A stretch of 64,000 bases of DNA from DASUPK01 sp963736685 (GCA_963736685.1 CAVTPZ010000027.1:1-64000); one strand, 5' to 3'. Shown: positions 32,449 to 41,783, numbered from the stretch's first letter. A program made the numbers and translations. Notes: generated by a model from the letters alone, not told the origin.

Positions 32449-33647
32449 GCTTCCTCGATTCCGGAGGCTATCGCTGTGCCCGGCGTTCTCACTTCACTTT
32501 TTATAGTAGCGCCAGACCCGTCGGCGTTACGGCCCTCCCGCTCCCAGCGGTTGACGGTGTTTCGGAGCTGGAAGAAGGCGACGATGCCCGGGGGAATCGG
32601 GAGCCAGAACGCGATCACCCGGTAGGTGAGGACGGCGGTGAAGACCTCCGAGCTCGGCACGCCGAAGAGGACGAACGCGCCGATCATCCCGGCGTCGACG
32701 GCCCCCACTCCACCCGGCGCGAACGGGATGAGGTTGGCGACCATGCCGAGGAAGAAGCCCTGGATCACCACCCCCAGCGGAACCGAGACGTCAAACGCGT
32801 GGAAGCTCGCCCAGAGGATTGCGATGTTCGCGCCCCAGAAGCCGATGGCGCCACCGAACGCCATCGCTCCGGCGCTCGGCTGGCGGACGAATGTGATCGC
32901 CGTGCGGGTCCCCTGCGCGAAGGTCGCCGGGGCGGTGGCGAGGCGCTTCGCGATCTTGCCGAAGCGGCCGGAGGTGTGGCGCTCGATCCGGCGCTCGAAG
33001 TCGTTGGGGACGAACGCCATCGCCAGCCCGATGACGATCGCGAGCGCCGCGAGCGCCGCTGGGATCACGGTTCCGGAGAGCGGTGCCTCCCCGGAGAGGA
33101 CGTGCGTCCTCAGAAGCACGCCGAAGACCACGATCGCAAAGAGGTAGACCGAGTAGAGGACGACCAGGAAAGCCACCATCCGGCAGACCGACTGGCGCCT
33201 CTCCATCCCGGCCTTGCGCAACGCCCAGTAGGTCAACAGGATGCCGCCGGCGCCGCCCGCCGAGAAGAGCCGGGTGGCCGCCAGCCCCGCCATGGTGATC
33301 TGGTAGCTCTCGCGCCAGTTGAGGTGGATCACCTTCTCACTGACGACGCCTCTGAAGAGGGCGACATAGGCGGCGAACATCCCGACGCAGAAGACCACGC
33401 CGATCGTGATCCACACGGGATCCCCGTCACCAAGCCTGCCGAGAGCATCCTGGAGGTCGAAGAGCCGCGGGACGAGCACGTAGATCGCGACCAGCAGCAG
33501 GACCACCGCGACCGCGGTTTGGATCAGCCGCTTGGGATCGGCAAAGAAGCTGGGTTCAGCCTCCGCGACGATCTCGCGGGCCGTCTCTTCAGGCTCTTGA
33601 GCGCTTGATGGGCGCTCCTCCCTCACGCCCCTGATGTTCGCAAACAC
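32445..33647 (-). CDS. Lysylphosphatidylglycerol synthase TM-region / UPF0104 flippase-like protein
   Basis: 400 aa with about eight hydrophobic helices after a charged N-terminal tail (residues 1-40). Conserved LAATRLFSAGGAGGILLTYWALRKAGM and NLIPFAPGGVGAVDAGMIGAFVLFGV match the UPF0104/AglD-like family of membrane proteins implicated in lipid-linked glycan or lipid handling. GTG 33647 lies two bases after the stop of the PAP2-like gene; GTG 33626 is an alternative. Its stop overlaps the trxB ATG. Neighbours suggest a cell-envelope lipid function (inference). Confidence 0.8.
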   Translation of the reverse strand: MFANIRGVREERPSSAQEPEETAREIVAEAEPSFFADPKRLIQTAVAVVLLLVAIYVLVPRLFDLQDALGRLGDGDPVWITIGVVFCVGMFAAYVALFRGVVSEKVIHLNWRESYQITMAGLAATRLFSAGGAGGILLTYWALRKAGMERRQSVCRMVAFLVVLYSVYLFAIVVFGVLLRTHVLSGEAPLSGTVIPAALAALAIVIGLAMAFVPNDFERRIERHTSGRFGKIAKRLATAPATFAQGTRTAITFVRQPSAGAMAFGGAIGFWGANIAILWASFHAFDVSVPLGVVIQGFFLGMVANLIPFAPGGVGAVDAGMIGAFVLFGVPSSEVFTAVLTYRVIAFWLPIPPGIVAFFQLRNTVNRWEREGRNADGSGATIKSEVRTPGTAIASGIEEA

Positions 33648-33649
33648 CG

Positions 33650-34603
33650 CTACCCGGTCGCGATGCGCTCCAGGCGCTGCAATGCCCCACTCACGGCATT
33701 GGCGAGCGGCTCCGCGTGGCGCTCGCCTGCTCGGATCGCAAAGACAAGAGCTGCGCCCGCGAGCAGGTCGACGACGTAGTGCTCGCCGAGGTAGACCAGC
33801 GCGAAGCCCAGGGTGCCCGCATAGGCCCACCCCGCGATCCCCTCGCGAAGGCCCATCTCGGAGAGCAGCAGCGCCGCCATCAGTGAGGTCGCGAAGTGGA
33901 GCGACGGCATCGCCGCCCAGGGGTTTCCGCCGAGCACGTCGTAGAGAACCGGCCACGCCTTCCCCCATTCCTCCTCTCCCACCTCGACCATGATCCGGCG
34001 GATCTTGGCGTCGGTGTAGCCCTCCTCGGAGGCCCACCAGGGCGGGGCGGTCGGGACCGCGGCGTAGACGATGCAGCCGAGGTCGTAGACAGCCGACATC
34101 TGCCTCGCGGACCGCGCGAACTGGTCCTGGTCACGGGCGAGAATGTAGGTGAGGGCCCCGTGGGGCTCGAAGAACCAGGACCAGTGGACCCAGCACAGGA
34201 AGCGGTTGATCACGTTCCTGTTGCCGAGGCCGCCGAGCGCCCTCTGCAGCCTGACGTTGGGCAGCTCTCCGCCCCCGAGGACCCGGTCCACGCGGATCGG
34301 ATACCCCACACGCAGCCTGCTCTCCGCCCGCTCGGGGTCGTCGTAGGGGAGCTCATGTCCGAGGATGAAGGCCCACATCTGAAGCGCGTACATCCCGGCG
34401 TCGCGCAGCTTGGTCCGGGGCCGCAGGACGGCCAGCGCCGGGGGGCCTGCGGCCAGGGCCGCGGTCGTCACAGCCGGCGGGATGCGGCGCTTCTTTCGCA
34501 TGAGCGGAACGGCGAAAGCGGCCGCCAGGGCCGCCGCAGCGGCGCCCTTCACGAGCGGGCGCCAGGGCGAGGACCTCTTCAGTGCACTGCCGTTGCCGGG
34601 CAA
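33650..34603 (-). CDS. PAP2-superfamily membrane protein
   Basis: 317 aa. The catalytic triad motifs of type 2 phosphatidic acid phosphatases and inositol-phosphorylceramide synthases are in the C-terminal part: MPSLHFATSL (His) near residue 230 and YLGEHYVVDLLAG (His, Asp) near residue 270; the first K-x6-R-P motif is not obvious. Several membrane helices. It probably removes or transfers a phosphate head group of a lipid. Starts 48 bp from the divergent GGDEF/EAL gene. Confidence 0.8.
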   Translation of the reverse strand: MPGNGSALKRSSPWRPLVKGAAAAALAAAFAVPLMRKKRRIPPAVTTAALAAGPPALAVLRPRTKLRDAGMYALQMWAFILGHELPYDDPERAESRLRVGYPIRVDRVLGGGELPNVRLQRALGGLGNRNVINRFLCWVHWSWFFEPHGALTYILARDQDQFARSARQMSAVYDLGCIVYAAVPTAPPWWASEEGYTDAKIRRIMVEVGEEEWGKAWPVLYDVLGGNPWAAMPSLHFATSLMAALLLSEMGLREGIAGWAYAGTLGFALVYLGEHYVVDLLAGAALVFAIRAGERHAEPLANAVSGALQRLERIATG

Positions 34604-34651
34604 GGGGGCGCGAGTCTAAAGCGCCATGCCTCGCGCTGCCGATAACCCTAT

Positions 34652-36340
34652 GTGAGCCCAACTGGCCTTGCCACGGCTCAAAACGGCGGCACGACGCCGG
34701 CCATCGCCCTGCTCGAGAACCTCCCGGACGCGATTCTCCTGGTGGACCACCGCGGCTTCATCGCGTACGCAAACGCCGCCGCGGAGCGACTCTTCGGCCT
34801 CCCCATCTCCGATCTCGCCGGCAGGGCCCTGCCGGCGCTGCTGGCGGAGCCCTTCGGGGACCAGTACGCCGAGCAACTGCGCCGCTCCGCCGCCGGCGAG
34901 GGAGTGGGGGCCCTCGGCCAGCGGCGCGAGGTCGTGGCGCGCCAGCCCGACGGCTCGGGCGTCGCGATGGAGCTGACCCTGAGCGAGGTCCGCGTCGGCC
35001 AGGTCCGCTCGCTCGCCGTGGTGGGCCATGACATCCGGGAGCGCAAGCGTGAGGAGGCCCGCCTCCGCCAGATGGCCGAGCAGGACGCCCTGACGGGACT
35101 CGTCAACCGGGTCAGCTTCGAGCACGCCCTGACGCGGCACGTCGACTACGCCGCGCGCTACGGCAGCGCCGGCTGCGTCATCGCTCTGGGGATCGACAGC
35201 TTCAAGTACGTCAACGAGGCGCTCGGGGTGGGGGGCGGCGACGAGGTGCTTTCCGGCATCGCCGAGCTGATCCGCGGCAGGCTCCGGAAGACGGACGTGC
35301 TCGCCAGGGTCGGCGGCGACGTCTTCGGCATCCTCGTGCACGGCGCGGACCGGACCAAGGCGATCAGCCTCGCGGAGGAGCTGCTGGGCATCGCCCGGCG
35401 ACATCCATTCGTCATCGACGGCGAGGGGATCCGGATCACCATGAGCGCCGGGGTCACCTCGCTCGACGAGCGGCAGGTCGTGGGCGCCGAGCTCCTGGCC
35501 GAGGCCGAGACCGCGATGTCCGCGGCCAAGGAGGCCGGCCGCGACAGGGTTCTGGGCTACGACCCGACGGGCCGCAGCGAGATCGACGAGCGGCGCGCCT
35601 GGACGGAGCGGGTCCGCCAGGCGACCGAGAGGGGCCTGTTCGTGCTCACCAGCCAGCCGATCGTGAACGTCGAGAAGGGCGTGGCCACCCAGCACGAGAT
35701 CCTGCTGCGGATGCGCGACGACGGAGGCGGCCTGGTCGAGCCGGGCTCCTTCCTCGCCACGGCCGAGCGCTTCGGCCTGATCGGAGGCATCGACCGCTGG
35801 GTCACCCAGCAGGCGGTCCGGCTGATCGCAGCCCACAACGCGGAAGGGCGCGAGCTGACCCTGGAGGTGAACCTGTCCGGCCAGACGATGGGCGACGCTC
35901 GCTTCCCGGACGAGGTGCGGAGGGAGCTGACCTCGAGCGGAATCGATCCGGCCAGCCTGATCTTCGAGGTCACCGAGACGGCCGCGGTCGCCGACATGGA
36001 ACATGCCCGCCTCTTCGCTCAGAACCTCACCAGGGTCGGATGCCGATTCGCGCTCGACGACTTCGGCGCCGGCTACGCCTCCTTCTACTACCTCAAGCAC
36101 CTCCCGATCAGCTATCTGAAGATCGACGGCGAATTCGTCAAGGAGCTGCCCCACAGCCGCACGGACCAGCTCATCGTCAGGGCGCTGGTCCAGGCGTGCC
36201 AGGGCATGGGGATCAAGACGATCGCCGAGTTCGTCACCGATCAGACCACCATGGACACGGTGCGGGATCTTGGCGTGGACTTCGCCCAGGGTTACCACCT
36301 GGGGAAGCCCGAGCCGGTCTCTGCCCTCAGGGACGCGTGA
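34652..36340 (+). CDS. PAS-GGDEF-EAL protein with degenerate GGDEF
   Basis: 562 aa cytosolic signalling protein for cyclic-di-GMP. PAS domain about residues 18-130 (ENLPDAILLVDHRGF). GGDEF domain about 140-300, with LTGLVNRVSFEHAL but GGDVF (221-225) instead of GGDEF, so synthase activity is doubtful; a GTP-binding regulatory role is possible. EAL domain about 310-555: HEILLRM, EVNLSG, FEVTET, LDDFGAGYAS, LKIDG, IAEFV and FAQGYHLGKP keep the residues needed for phosphodiesterase activity. GTG start. Divergent from the PAP2 gene. Most likely a c-di-GMP phosphodiesterase. Confidence 0.9.
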   Translation: MSPTGLATAQNGGTTPAIALLENLPDAILLVDHRGFIAYANAAAERLFGLPISDLAGRALPALLAEPFGDQYAEQLRRSAAGEGVGALGQRREVVARQPDGSGVAMELTLSEVRVGQVRSLAVVGHDIRERKREEARLRQMAEQDALTGLVNRVSFEHALTRHVDYAARYGSAGCVIALGIDSFKYVNEALGVGGGDEVLSGIAELIRGRLRKTDVLARVGGDVFGILVHGADRTKAISLAEELLGIARRHPFVIDGEGIRITMSAGVTSLDERQVVGAELLAEAETAMSAAKEAGRDRVLGYDPTGRSEIDERRAWTERVRQATERGLFVLTSQPIVNVEKGVATQHEILLRMRDDGGGLVEPGSFLATAERFGLIGGIDRWVTQQAVRLIAAHNAEGRELTLEVNLSGQTMGDARFPDEVRRELTSSGIDPASLIFEVTETAAVADMEHARLFAQNLTRVGCRFALDDFGAGYASFYYLKHLPISYLKIDGEFVKELPHSRTDQLIVRALVQACQGMGIKTIAEFVTDQTTMDTVRDLGVDFAQGYHLGKPEPVSALRDA

Positions 36341-39209
36341 TCCGCTCGAGCGGGATCAGGAACGACTCGTAGGCTTCGCCGGTCGCCTCCTGCAGGCCGA
36401 TCTCGCAGGTGCGGTTGCTGCTTACGTACGCGTCATGGCTTGATCCGGCGAGCTCCGCCGCCTCCTCGGCCGTCGCGGACCTCGTCAGCTCGGGGTGGAG
36501 CATGCCCCGGTCTCCGGCCATGCCGCAGCAGGTCGCGCGGATGGGCTGGACCACCTCGCCGGCCATCGCGTCTGCGATCTCGCGAAGCTGGCGATCGAGG
36601 CCGAGGTGCCGCGTCGAGCAGGTCGGGTGGAGCGCCACCGAGCCGAGCTTCTCGCGGACGCTGAGGTTGGGGAGCAGGCGGCCTGCCCAGGCGACCGAAT
36701 CGAGGATCTCCAGCTCCGGATGACGCTCGGCGGCCGCCTCGGCGAGCCCCTGCGAACACGAGCTCGCGTCGATCACCACCGGTATCTCGCCCTCCCCACT
36801 CCAGCGCCGAAGCGCCTCGAGGGTGCGATCGGCCATCAGCTTCGCGCCCTCGATGTAGCCCTTGGACGTCCACGGGACCGAGCAGCACTTCCCGGCCACG
36901 TCATCGGGGAGCCAGACGGGCATCCCAGCGCGCGCGGACACGGCCACCATCGCCTCGGGCAGGGGTAGCCCGGCCCCATCGTCGCGCGGCGGACCGAAGA
37001 TCCTGTTGACGCAGGCGGGCAGGTACACCGCCGCGGGGCCCTCGCGCGAGGTGCGAGGCAGATTCGCCGGAGCGGGCGGCGGCATGTTGCGCGGCCAGGA
37101 CGGGACGAGCTCGTCGCTGAGGAGGGAGCGGGCCGCGGTGGCCGCGCCGCGCATCAGCGGGCCGGCGACGGTGCCGGCGCGAAGGCCCGCCCGCGCCGCC
37201 TTTTCCACCGACGACCACCGCTGCGCCACCCGGGCCGCCTGTCGCTGCTCCTTGGCGGAATGCTCGTCGGCCCGGAGGCCCTTGATCAGCTTGCCGGTAT
37301 CGATGCCCAGGGGACAGGCGATCTGGCAGGTGCCGTCCGCCGCGCAGGTCTGGATCCCGTCGTACTCGTACTGCTCGATCAGCGCGCGCTGGACCGGTGA
37401 CCCCTTCGGCTGGCGCGCCATCTCCCGCCGGATGACGATCCGCTGGCGCGGCGTCGTGGTCAGGTGGCGGCTCGGGCAGACGGGCTCGCAGAACCCGCAT
37501 TCGACGCAGGTGTTCGCCACCTCCTCGATCTCCGGAGTCGTCTTCAGGTTCCGCAGGTGGGCCTCCGAGTCGCGGCTCAGCAGGACACCCGGCGCGAGCA
37601 CTCCATCGGGGTCCGCCAGCGCCTTCACGCGCCACATCAGCCCCGTCGCCTTGGCGCCCCACTCCCTCTCGACGTAGGGGGACATGTTCACGCCGGTCCC
37701 GTGCTCTGCCTTCAGGGAGCCGTCGTACTTGTCGAGAATCAGCTCGACCAGCTTCTCCATGAAGGTCTCGTAGCGCTCAAGGTCCTCCTGCTTCGAGAAG
37801 TCCGGCGTGAGCATGAAGTGCAGGTTCCCGGCGGAGGTGTGGCCCGCCACGCCGGGCAGAAAGCCGTGCTCGCCGAGCAGGGCCTGGATGTCGCGAGCCG
37901 ACTCGGCGATCCGCTCCGGCGGGACACAGACGTCCTCGATGATCAGCGAGCTCCCGGGCGGCCGGAAGCGGCCGATCAGCCCATGCAGCCCCTCGCGGAC
38001 CGTCCAGGAGACCTCGACCCGCTCCGGGTCGCGGGTGAAGTCCGGCGGCTTGATCAGCTCGTGCTCGGAAAGGATCTCCTCGGCGCCGGCGACCAACTCG
38101 TCGAGCTCGCTGTCGGTCTCCGCGCCGAACTCCACCAGCAGGGCCGCCGAGGTCGGCGGCAGCTCCATCCAGTCCTGCGGCGCGCCGGCGATGTTCTGGG
38201 CGGCGACCATCAGGGCGGGAGCGACCATCAGCTCGACCGCGCTCGCGCCTGCGTCGACGAGCGCCGGGACCGGCTCGGTGGCCGACTCGATGCCGTCGAA
38301 GTGGAGCCATGAGACCGTCGTGCGCGAGGGCTTCGGCACCGTCTCCATCACCGCCTCGGCGATGAAGCCGAGGGTCCCCTCCGAGCCGATCAGGAGGCGG
38401 CGGAAGATCTCGACCGGCTCGTCGGCGTCCAGGAAGGCGCAGAGGCGGTAGCCGGTCGTGTTCTTGATCCGGAACTTCTTGCGGATCCGCTCGCTGAGCT
38501 CGTCGTCCGCGCGGATCTCGTCGCGGATCTCGGCGAGGCCCTGCGCGAGCTCCGGCTCCGCTTCCGCGAAGCGCTCGGCCGCGTTCGGTGCGGCCGTGTC
38601 GATCACGGTCCCGGAGGGGAGCACGAAGGTGAGTGAACGGACCGTGCTGTAGGAGTCCGCGACGATGCCGCAGCGCATCCCGCCCGAGTTGTTGGCGAGG
38701 ACGCCGCCGACACAGGCGATGTCGGTGCTCGCCGGGTCCGGGCCGAGCTTGCGGCCGTGGGGCCAGAGGACGCGATTGGCGTGGCCGAGGACGGTGCCGG
38801 GCTTGACCCGGGCCCTCCCTCCGTCCTCCAGCACCTCGACCCCGGTCCAGTGCCGGCGCACGTCCACCAGGATCCCGTCGCTCTGCGCCTGGCCGTTGAG
38901 GCTGGTGCCGCCGGCCCGGAAGGTGAGCGGGATCTTGGAGGCGCGGGCGTAGGCGAAGACCTTCGCGACGTCATTCGCATCCCGCGCCATGACGACCGCC
39001 TTGGGAAGCAGCCGATACGGGCTGGCGTCCGATGCGTAGCGGACCAGATCGATCACCCGGGTCAGCACGCGGCCGGGGCCGAGGAGCTCGATCAGCTCCG
39101 AGCGCAGCGGCTCGGGCGTTCCGGAGGCGAGCTCGTCCGGCGCCCGGTCCTTCGCCGCCTCACTCCTCTCCGGCGCGATCCGAGTCACGTCCGGCGCGAG
39201 CAGGTCCAT
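36327..39209 (-). CDS. FAD-linked oxidase fused to Fe-S/CCG domain (D-lactate/glycolate dehydrogenase-like)
   Basis: 960 aa. N-terminal FAD_binding_4 (PCMH) domain: FRAGGTSLNGQAQSDG, PASTDIACVGGVLANNSGGM, then a C-terminal FAD-oxidase cap (HTSAGNLHFM, AEHGTG). Fe-S domain near residues 565-650: CVECGFCEPVCPS and CAADGTCQIACPLG. The rest is a GlpC-like region with CCG-type cysteines (SCSQGLAEAA, HPTCSTRHLG, ATCCGMAGD). It oxidises a 2-hydroxyacid and passes electrons through clusters to quinone or cytochrome. Its stop overlaps the EAL gene's end by 14 bp on the opposite strand. Confidence 0.9.
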   Translation of the reverse strand: MDLLAPDVTRIAPERSEAAKDRAPDELASGTPEPLRSELIELLGPGRVLTRVIDLVRYASDASPYRLLPKAVVMARDANDVAKVFAYARASKIPLTFRAGGTSLNGQAQSDGILVDVRRHWTGVEVLEDGGRARVKPGTVLGHANRVLWPHGRKLGPDPASTDIACVGGVLANNSGGMRCGIVADSYSTVRSLTFVLPSGTVIDTAAPNAAERFAEAEPELAQGLAEIRDEIRADDELSERIRKKFRIKNTTGYRLCAFLDADEPVEIFRRLLIGSEGTLGFIAEAVMETVPKPSRTTVSWLHFDGIESATEPVPALVDAGASAVELMVAPALMVAAQNIAGAPQDWMELPPTSAALLVEFGAETDSELDELVAGAEEILSEHELIKPPDFTRDPERVEVSWTVREGLHGLIGRFRPPGSSLIIEDVCVPPERIAESARDIQALLGEHGFLPGVAGHTSAGNLHFMLTPDFSKQEDLERYETFMEKLVELILDKYDGSLKAEHGTGVNMSPYVEREWGAKATGLMWRVKALADPDGVLAPGVLLSRDSEAHLRNLKTTPEIEEVANTCVECGFCEPVCPSRHLTTTPRQRIVIRREMARQPKGSPVQRALIEQYEYDGIQTCAADGTCQIACPLGIDTGKLIKGLRADEHSAKEQRQAARVAQRWSSVEKAARAGLRAGTVAGPLMRGAATAARSLLSDELVPSWPRNMPPPAPANLPRTSREGPAAVYLPACVNRIFGPPRDDGAGLPLPEAMVAVSARAGMPVWLPDDVAGKCCSVPWTSKGYIEGAKLMADRTLEALRRWSGEGEIPVVIDASSCSQGLAEAAAERHPELEILDSVAWAGRLLPNLSVREKLGSVALHPTCSTRHLGLDRQLREIADAMAGEVVQPIRATCCGMAGDRGMLHPELTRSATAEEAAELAGSSHDAYVSSNRTCEIGLQEATGEAYESFLIPLERITRP

Positions 39210-39296
39210 GAGCGCAGCCTAGTCGCGAGGCCCCGCAACAGGCGCGCCCCCGGGAGCCCGACGGACGGTCCCGACCCTATTGGCGACGTTCAAGAC

Positions 39297-39320
39297 CGGT
39301 GCTTCTCGTCCAAAGCAGCA
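39297..39320 (+). repeat. B-type hairpin
   Basis: TGCTTCTCGTCCAAAGCA with flanks; imperfect copy of the B motif, in the gap between the FAD oxidase start and the basic protein gene. Confidence 0.5.
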
Positions 39321-39450
39321 CTGCGCCGAGGCGGACCGCTCGCTACCCGCGGAACCAAGAGCGAAGCTGAGCCGCAGGCGACGGGATGACGTTTCGCTCG
39401 CCCGGTGCGAGGGCAGACCCCAGCACAGTCGATCTCCAGGAGGGAAAACC

Positions 39451-39732
39451 GTGGCGAAGGACAAGGCTCTATACAGGGAATTGAGGTCACGTGGTCTTCG
39501 AAAGGGGACCGCGGCAAAGGTCTCCAATGCGCTGGCTTCAAGAAACGGCGATGAGAGACCGAAGAAGGCCAAGAAGACCGCCGAGGATCTGCGCGCTGCC
39601 GCATCGGTGGTGGAAGAGCGGATGAGGATCGATGAGGGCAGGCGGGCGTCGTCGCGCAAAGCCGCCAAGACGCGTAAGAAAAAGGCACAGAGGCGAAGCA
39701 GCGGTGCGAGGGAGATGGCTGCCGGCCGGTAG
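39451..39732 (+). CDS. Small basic protein, possible DNA-binding
   Basis: 93 aa, very basic. Begins MAKDKALYRELRSRGLRKGTAAKVSNALASRN; the LYxxLRxxGxxKxxAAxxxNA pattern occurs in small stress- or Rho-N-associated proteins. The C-terminal half is Lys/Arg-rich (RKAAKTRKKKAQRRSS) and resembles histone-like tails. The GTG start is confirmed by AGGAGG at 39438-39443. Function unknown; nucleic-acid binding is likely. First gene of the accessory region. Confidence 0.65.
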   Translation: MAKDKALYRELRSRGLRKGTAAKVSNALASRNGDERPKKAKKTAEDLRAAASVVEERMRIDEGRRASSRKAAKTRKKKAQRRSSGAREMAAGR

Positions 39733-39930
39733 GAGGAACACTCACCCGAGTCTGCTTCAAGGCTATGGGGGCCCAGGCCCGGAAACCCGTCTCACCCCCA
39801 GAAGGTGAATAACCGACGTGTTTCTTCCGTCGTTAGCAGGAGAGCGGCCCAGGGCGTTTATCGCCGCAAATGTGGGTAATTGCTCCGGGCAGGTAAACGA
39901 TTCGCACGGATGCGAAAGGAGGGGTCGGAA

Positions 39931-40554
39931 ATGGCCCAAGCGAGCACAAGAAGGAACTCACAGGCTCGCCGCAAAACGACGGGACGGTCGAACGGCTCGG
40001 GCCGATCGGCAGCCTCCACTCGGGGCTCGAGCACGAAGCGAAACCGTCAGCAGCGCAATGGAAGCAGCGGTGCGAAGACCCGGAGCTCGGGAGCCGCGCG
40101 GAGCAGCTCGCAGACCACGACCCGCTCCCGCAGGCAGCCGCGGCGCTCTGGTGGGACTGAAGGAACAGATTCCGTCAAGCAGTTTGCGTCGAAGAGCAAG
40201 GACGCCGTCGCCGAGGGAGTTCAGAGCGGTGGGAAGACGATCTCGACCGTCGCGGGCAAGGTGAAGGGACCGGCACTGGCGGCGGGCGGCGCCGCTTTGG
40301 CGGGGTTGGCGGGTGGCATGGCTGTGCAGTCGAAGCGCGACTCCGGACGCAAGATCCTGGGGATGCGACTCGGCAACAATGTTGGCAAGGCCGGAAAGGA
40401 CCTTGCCGACGCCGGCCAGAGCGTCGGCCGGTTTAGCGAGAACCTCGGAGAGTTTGCAGCCGAGATGCGGAAGACGCGTGAGGCGATCGACAATCGACCG
40501 AAACACCGCTCCCCGATTGAGGTCCTGTTGCAGGCTCTGACTGCGCGACGCTGA
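39931..40554 (+). CDS. Low-complexity basic protein with Gly/Ala hydrophobic segment
   Basis: 207 aa. Residues 1-90 are Ser/Arg/Gly-rich (many RSS, TRGSS, SRRQPRR repeats), like an H1-type tail. Residues 95-140 contain SVKQFASKSKDAVAEGVQSGGK and a hydrophobic Gly/Ala stretch (ALAAGGAALAGLAGGMAV) that could be a membrane or glycine-zipper helix. The end is helical (FSENLGEFAAEMRKTREAI). ATG 39931 chosen because AAAGGAGGGG sits 7 bases before. A strong terminator follows. Family not recognised. Confidence 0.65.
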   Translation: MAQASTRRNSQARRKTTGRSNGSGRSAASTRGSSTKRNRQQRNGSSGAKTRSSGAARSSSQTTTRSRRQPRRSGGTEGTDSVKQFASKSKDAVAEGVQSGGKTISTVAGKVKGPALAAGGAALAGLAGGMAVQSKRDSGRKILGMRLGNNVGKAGKDLADAGQSVGRFSENLGEFAAEMRKTREAIDNRPKHRSPIEVLLQALTARR

Positions 40555-40589
40555 CTTAGTCGCGGGTTCGGAATCCGCACCTGATGTTA

Positions 40590-40620
40590 CGAAAGGCCCG
40601 CCAATGCGGGCCTTTCGTTT
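40590..40620 (+). terminator. Rho-independent terminator of the basic-protein gene
   Basis: Perfect 12-bp arms CGAAAGGCCCGC and GCGGGCCTTTCG with a 4-base loop, followed by TTT, 35 bp after the stop. Confidence 0.85.
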
Positions 40621-40780
40621 GGGGAGGCTTCTGTTCCGCGCGGAAGCTGCATCGTCGGGTCGTCGACGGCAAGATCGCGGCGTCTGGACCATTGCCGATC
40701 GGCACGCAACCGGGATGCCTCAGCTTCCCAAGCCGCGAGGAGGCAGCCGAAGCTGCGCGGCATTTGGACTAATGACGTGC

Positions 40781-41149
40781 CTAAGTCCGAACAGCCCACT
40801 CAAACATTTCGCCAGTGTCGGTCAGGGCAATCACTCTCTGGACCGCATCGTGATTCGACGGAATGAATCGGAGCCGATTGCCGTTCTGTCGGTCTCGTGC
40901 GCTGGCCTTCAAGAGGACGCTGAGGCTGGAGGAATCCAGAAAGGAGAGTTCGGACAGGTCCAAGACGATCCGTCCAACCTCCGTCTCTTCGGCCCTGCGG
41001 AGAGCAAGATCGAGCTGATCCTTCGTCGATAGGTCCATCTCACCCGAGAGGGCGATGGTTATTGAGTCACCTTCCCGATGTGTCTGAATCTCAAGCGGCT
41101 TGCCAGCCAGATTCCCTGCGTCGGTGTTCGAATCGTCAACAGGTCGCAT
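40781..41149 (-). CDS. STAS-domain anti-anti-sigma-factor-like protein
   Basis: 122 aa. Strand ITIALSGEMDLSTKDQLDLAL, RIVLDLSELSFLDSSSLSVLL with the phosphoacceptor Ser of the SpoIIAA-type motif, and NRLRFIPSNHDAVQRVIALT. Such proteins bind an anti-sigma kinase and free a sigma factor when unphosphorylated. Start supported by AAGGAGGAG just upstream of the ATG. No partner kinase or sigma gene is adjacent. About the usual ~110 aa length. Confidence 0.85.
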   Translation of the reverse strand: MRPVDDSNTDAGNLAGKPLEIQTHREGDSITIALSGEMDLSTKDQLDLALRRAEETEVGRIVLDLSELSFLDSSSLSVLLKASARDRQNGNRLRFIPSNHDAVQRVIALTDTGEMFEWAVRT

Positions 41150-41370
41150 TCGCGTCTCCTCCTTCCGAAAGAAAACGCAATCCGGTTTCGCCCTTCCCCT
41201 ACTGGACGGGCGACCCGTCTTGCTTCAACTCGACGGCCGGATATTTACAACGGCCGTTTGTCGTCGTCAAGAGGGGGGTTGAGCGAGAAGAGCCAACCCG
41301 CCACCGCCTACGGCGGTTGCGCCGAGGGTTTCAATCGGTTCCCGAGTCGTGGCCCTTCTTGCTGAGCCCC

Positions 41371-41418
41371 TAGTCCGACAACCCGGCAGCCTCGAAGGCA
41401 CTGGCTTTCGTCGAGTGA
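41371..41418 (-). pseudogene. SnoaL-like 3' end remnant
   Basis: Minus-strand frame reads SHSTKASAFEAAGLSD then TAG, matching the ADALEAAGLSE ends of intact SnoaL-like genes. Only about 16 codons remain. Confidence 0.6.
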
Positions 41419-41462
41419 CTGCGTTCCATGCAAAGCAGCGGTGCTGCTTTTCGTCCAAGCGC
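41418..41462 (+). repeat. A+B hairpin pair
   Basis: A-like GCGTTCCATGCAAAGCAGC with one stem mismatch, then GCTGCTTTTCGTCCAAGC (B with a lost base). On the minus strand B starts directly after the TAG of the SnoaL remnant ending near 41463. Confidence 0.75.
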
Positions 41463-41520
41463 TACTCCGAGAGCCCGGCAGCTTCAAGGGCATCAGCGCG
41501 ATGGCGGAAGAACTCCAGCC
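41463..41520 (-). pseudogene. SnoaL-like 3' end remnant
   Basis: Minus-strand frame LEFFRHRADALEAAGLSE then TAG, nearly identical to the last residues of the intact SnoaL-like proteins at 10841 and 12541. It overlaps, in another frame, the C-terminal codons of the small membrane protein at 41493. Confidence 0.65.
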
Positions 41521-41762
41521 TGCCCCGGGGGGCTGTCCGCATCGCCTTTAGGTGGTGCCTCTACGGGCACTGGGGCGGATACGGTCAGCGAGCGCTTCCC
41601 GTAGAGCTTCTCGTAGACGTCGCTCTCCGCCGGTTCCGGATTGGAGTTTCGCGCCTGCCTCGCTTTGATCGCCGGTGAGCGCAGCAGCAGCACGGTCGCC
41701 GCGGTGGTGACGGCTACCCCCAACAGAATGAGCACGATCAGCGCGAGCACTGGGGCGATCAT
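41493..41762 (-). CDS. Small single-pass membrane protein
   Basis: 89 aa. N-terminal membrane helix (PVLALIVLILLGVAVTTAAT), then a hydrophilic tail (ESDVYEKLYGKRSLTV) and a Pro-rich end. The last ~10 codons read through the SnoaL 3' remnant in a different frame, so the C-terminus was probably acquired when that fragment landed here. Function unknown. Confidence 0.5.
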   Translation of the reverse strand: MIAPVLALIVLILLGVAVTTAATVLLLRSPAIKARQARNSNPEPAESDVYEKLYGKRSLTVSAPVPVEAPPKGDADSPPGQAGVLPPSR

Positions 41763-41783
41763 AGGCGTCGGCGATGCAGCCCT

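Larger units (their letters stand above)
41150..41492. other. Gene-free stretch: SnoaL gene fragments and A/B hairpins
   Basis: On the minus strand it contains two broken SnoaL 3' ends (stops at about 41371 and 41464) separated by an A+B hairpin pair at 41418-41462. No intact gene seen. Confidence 0.6.
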
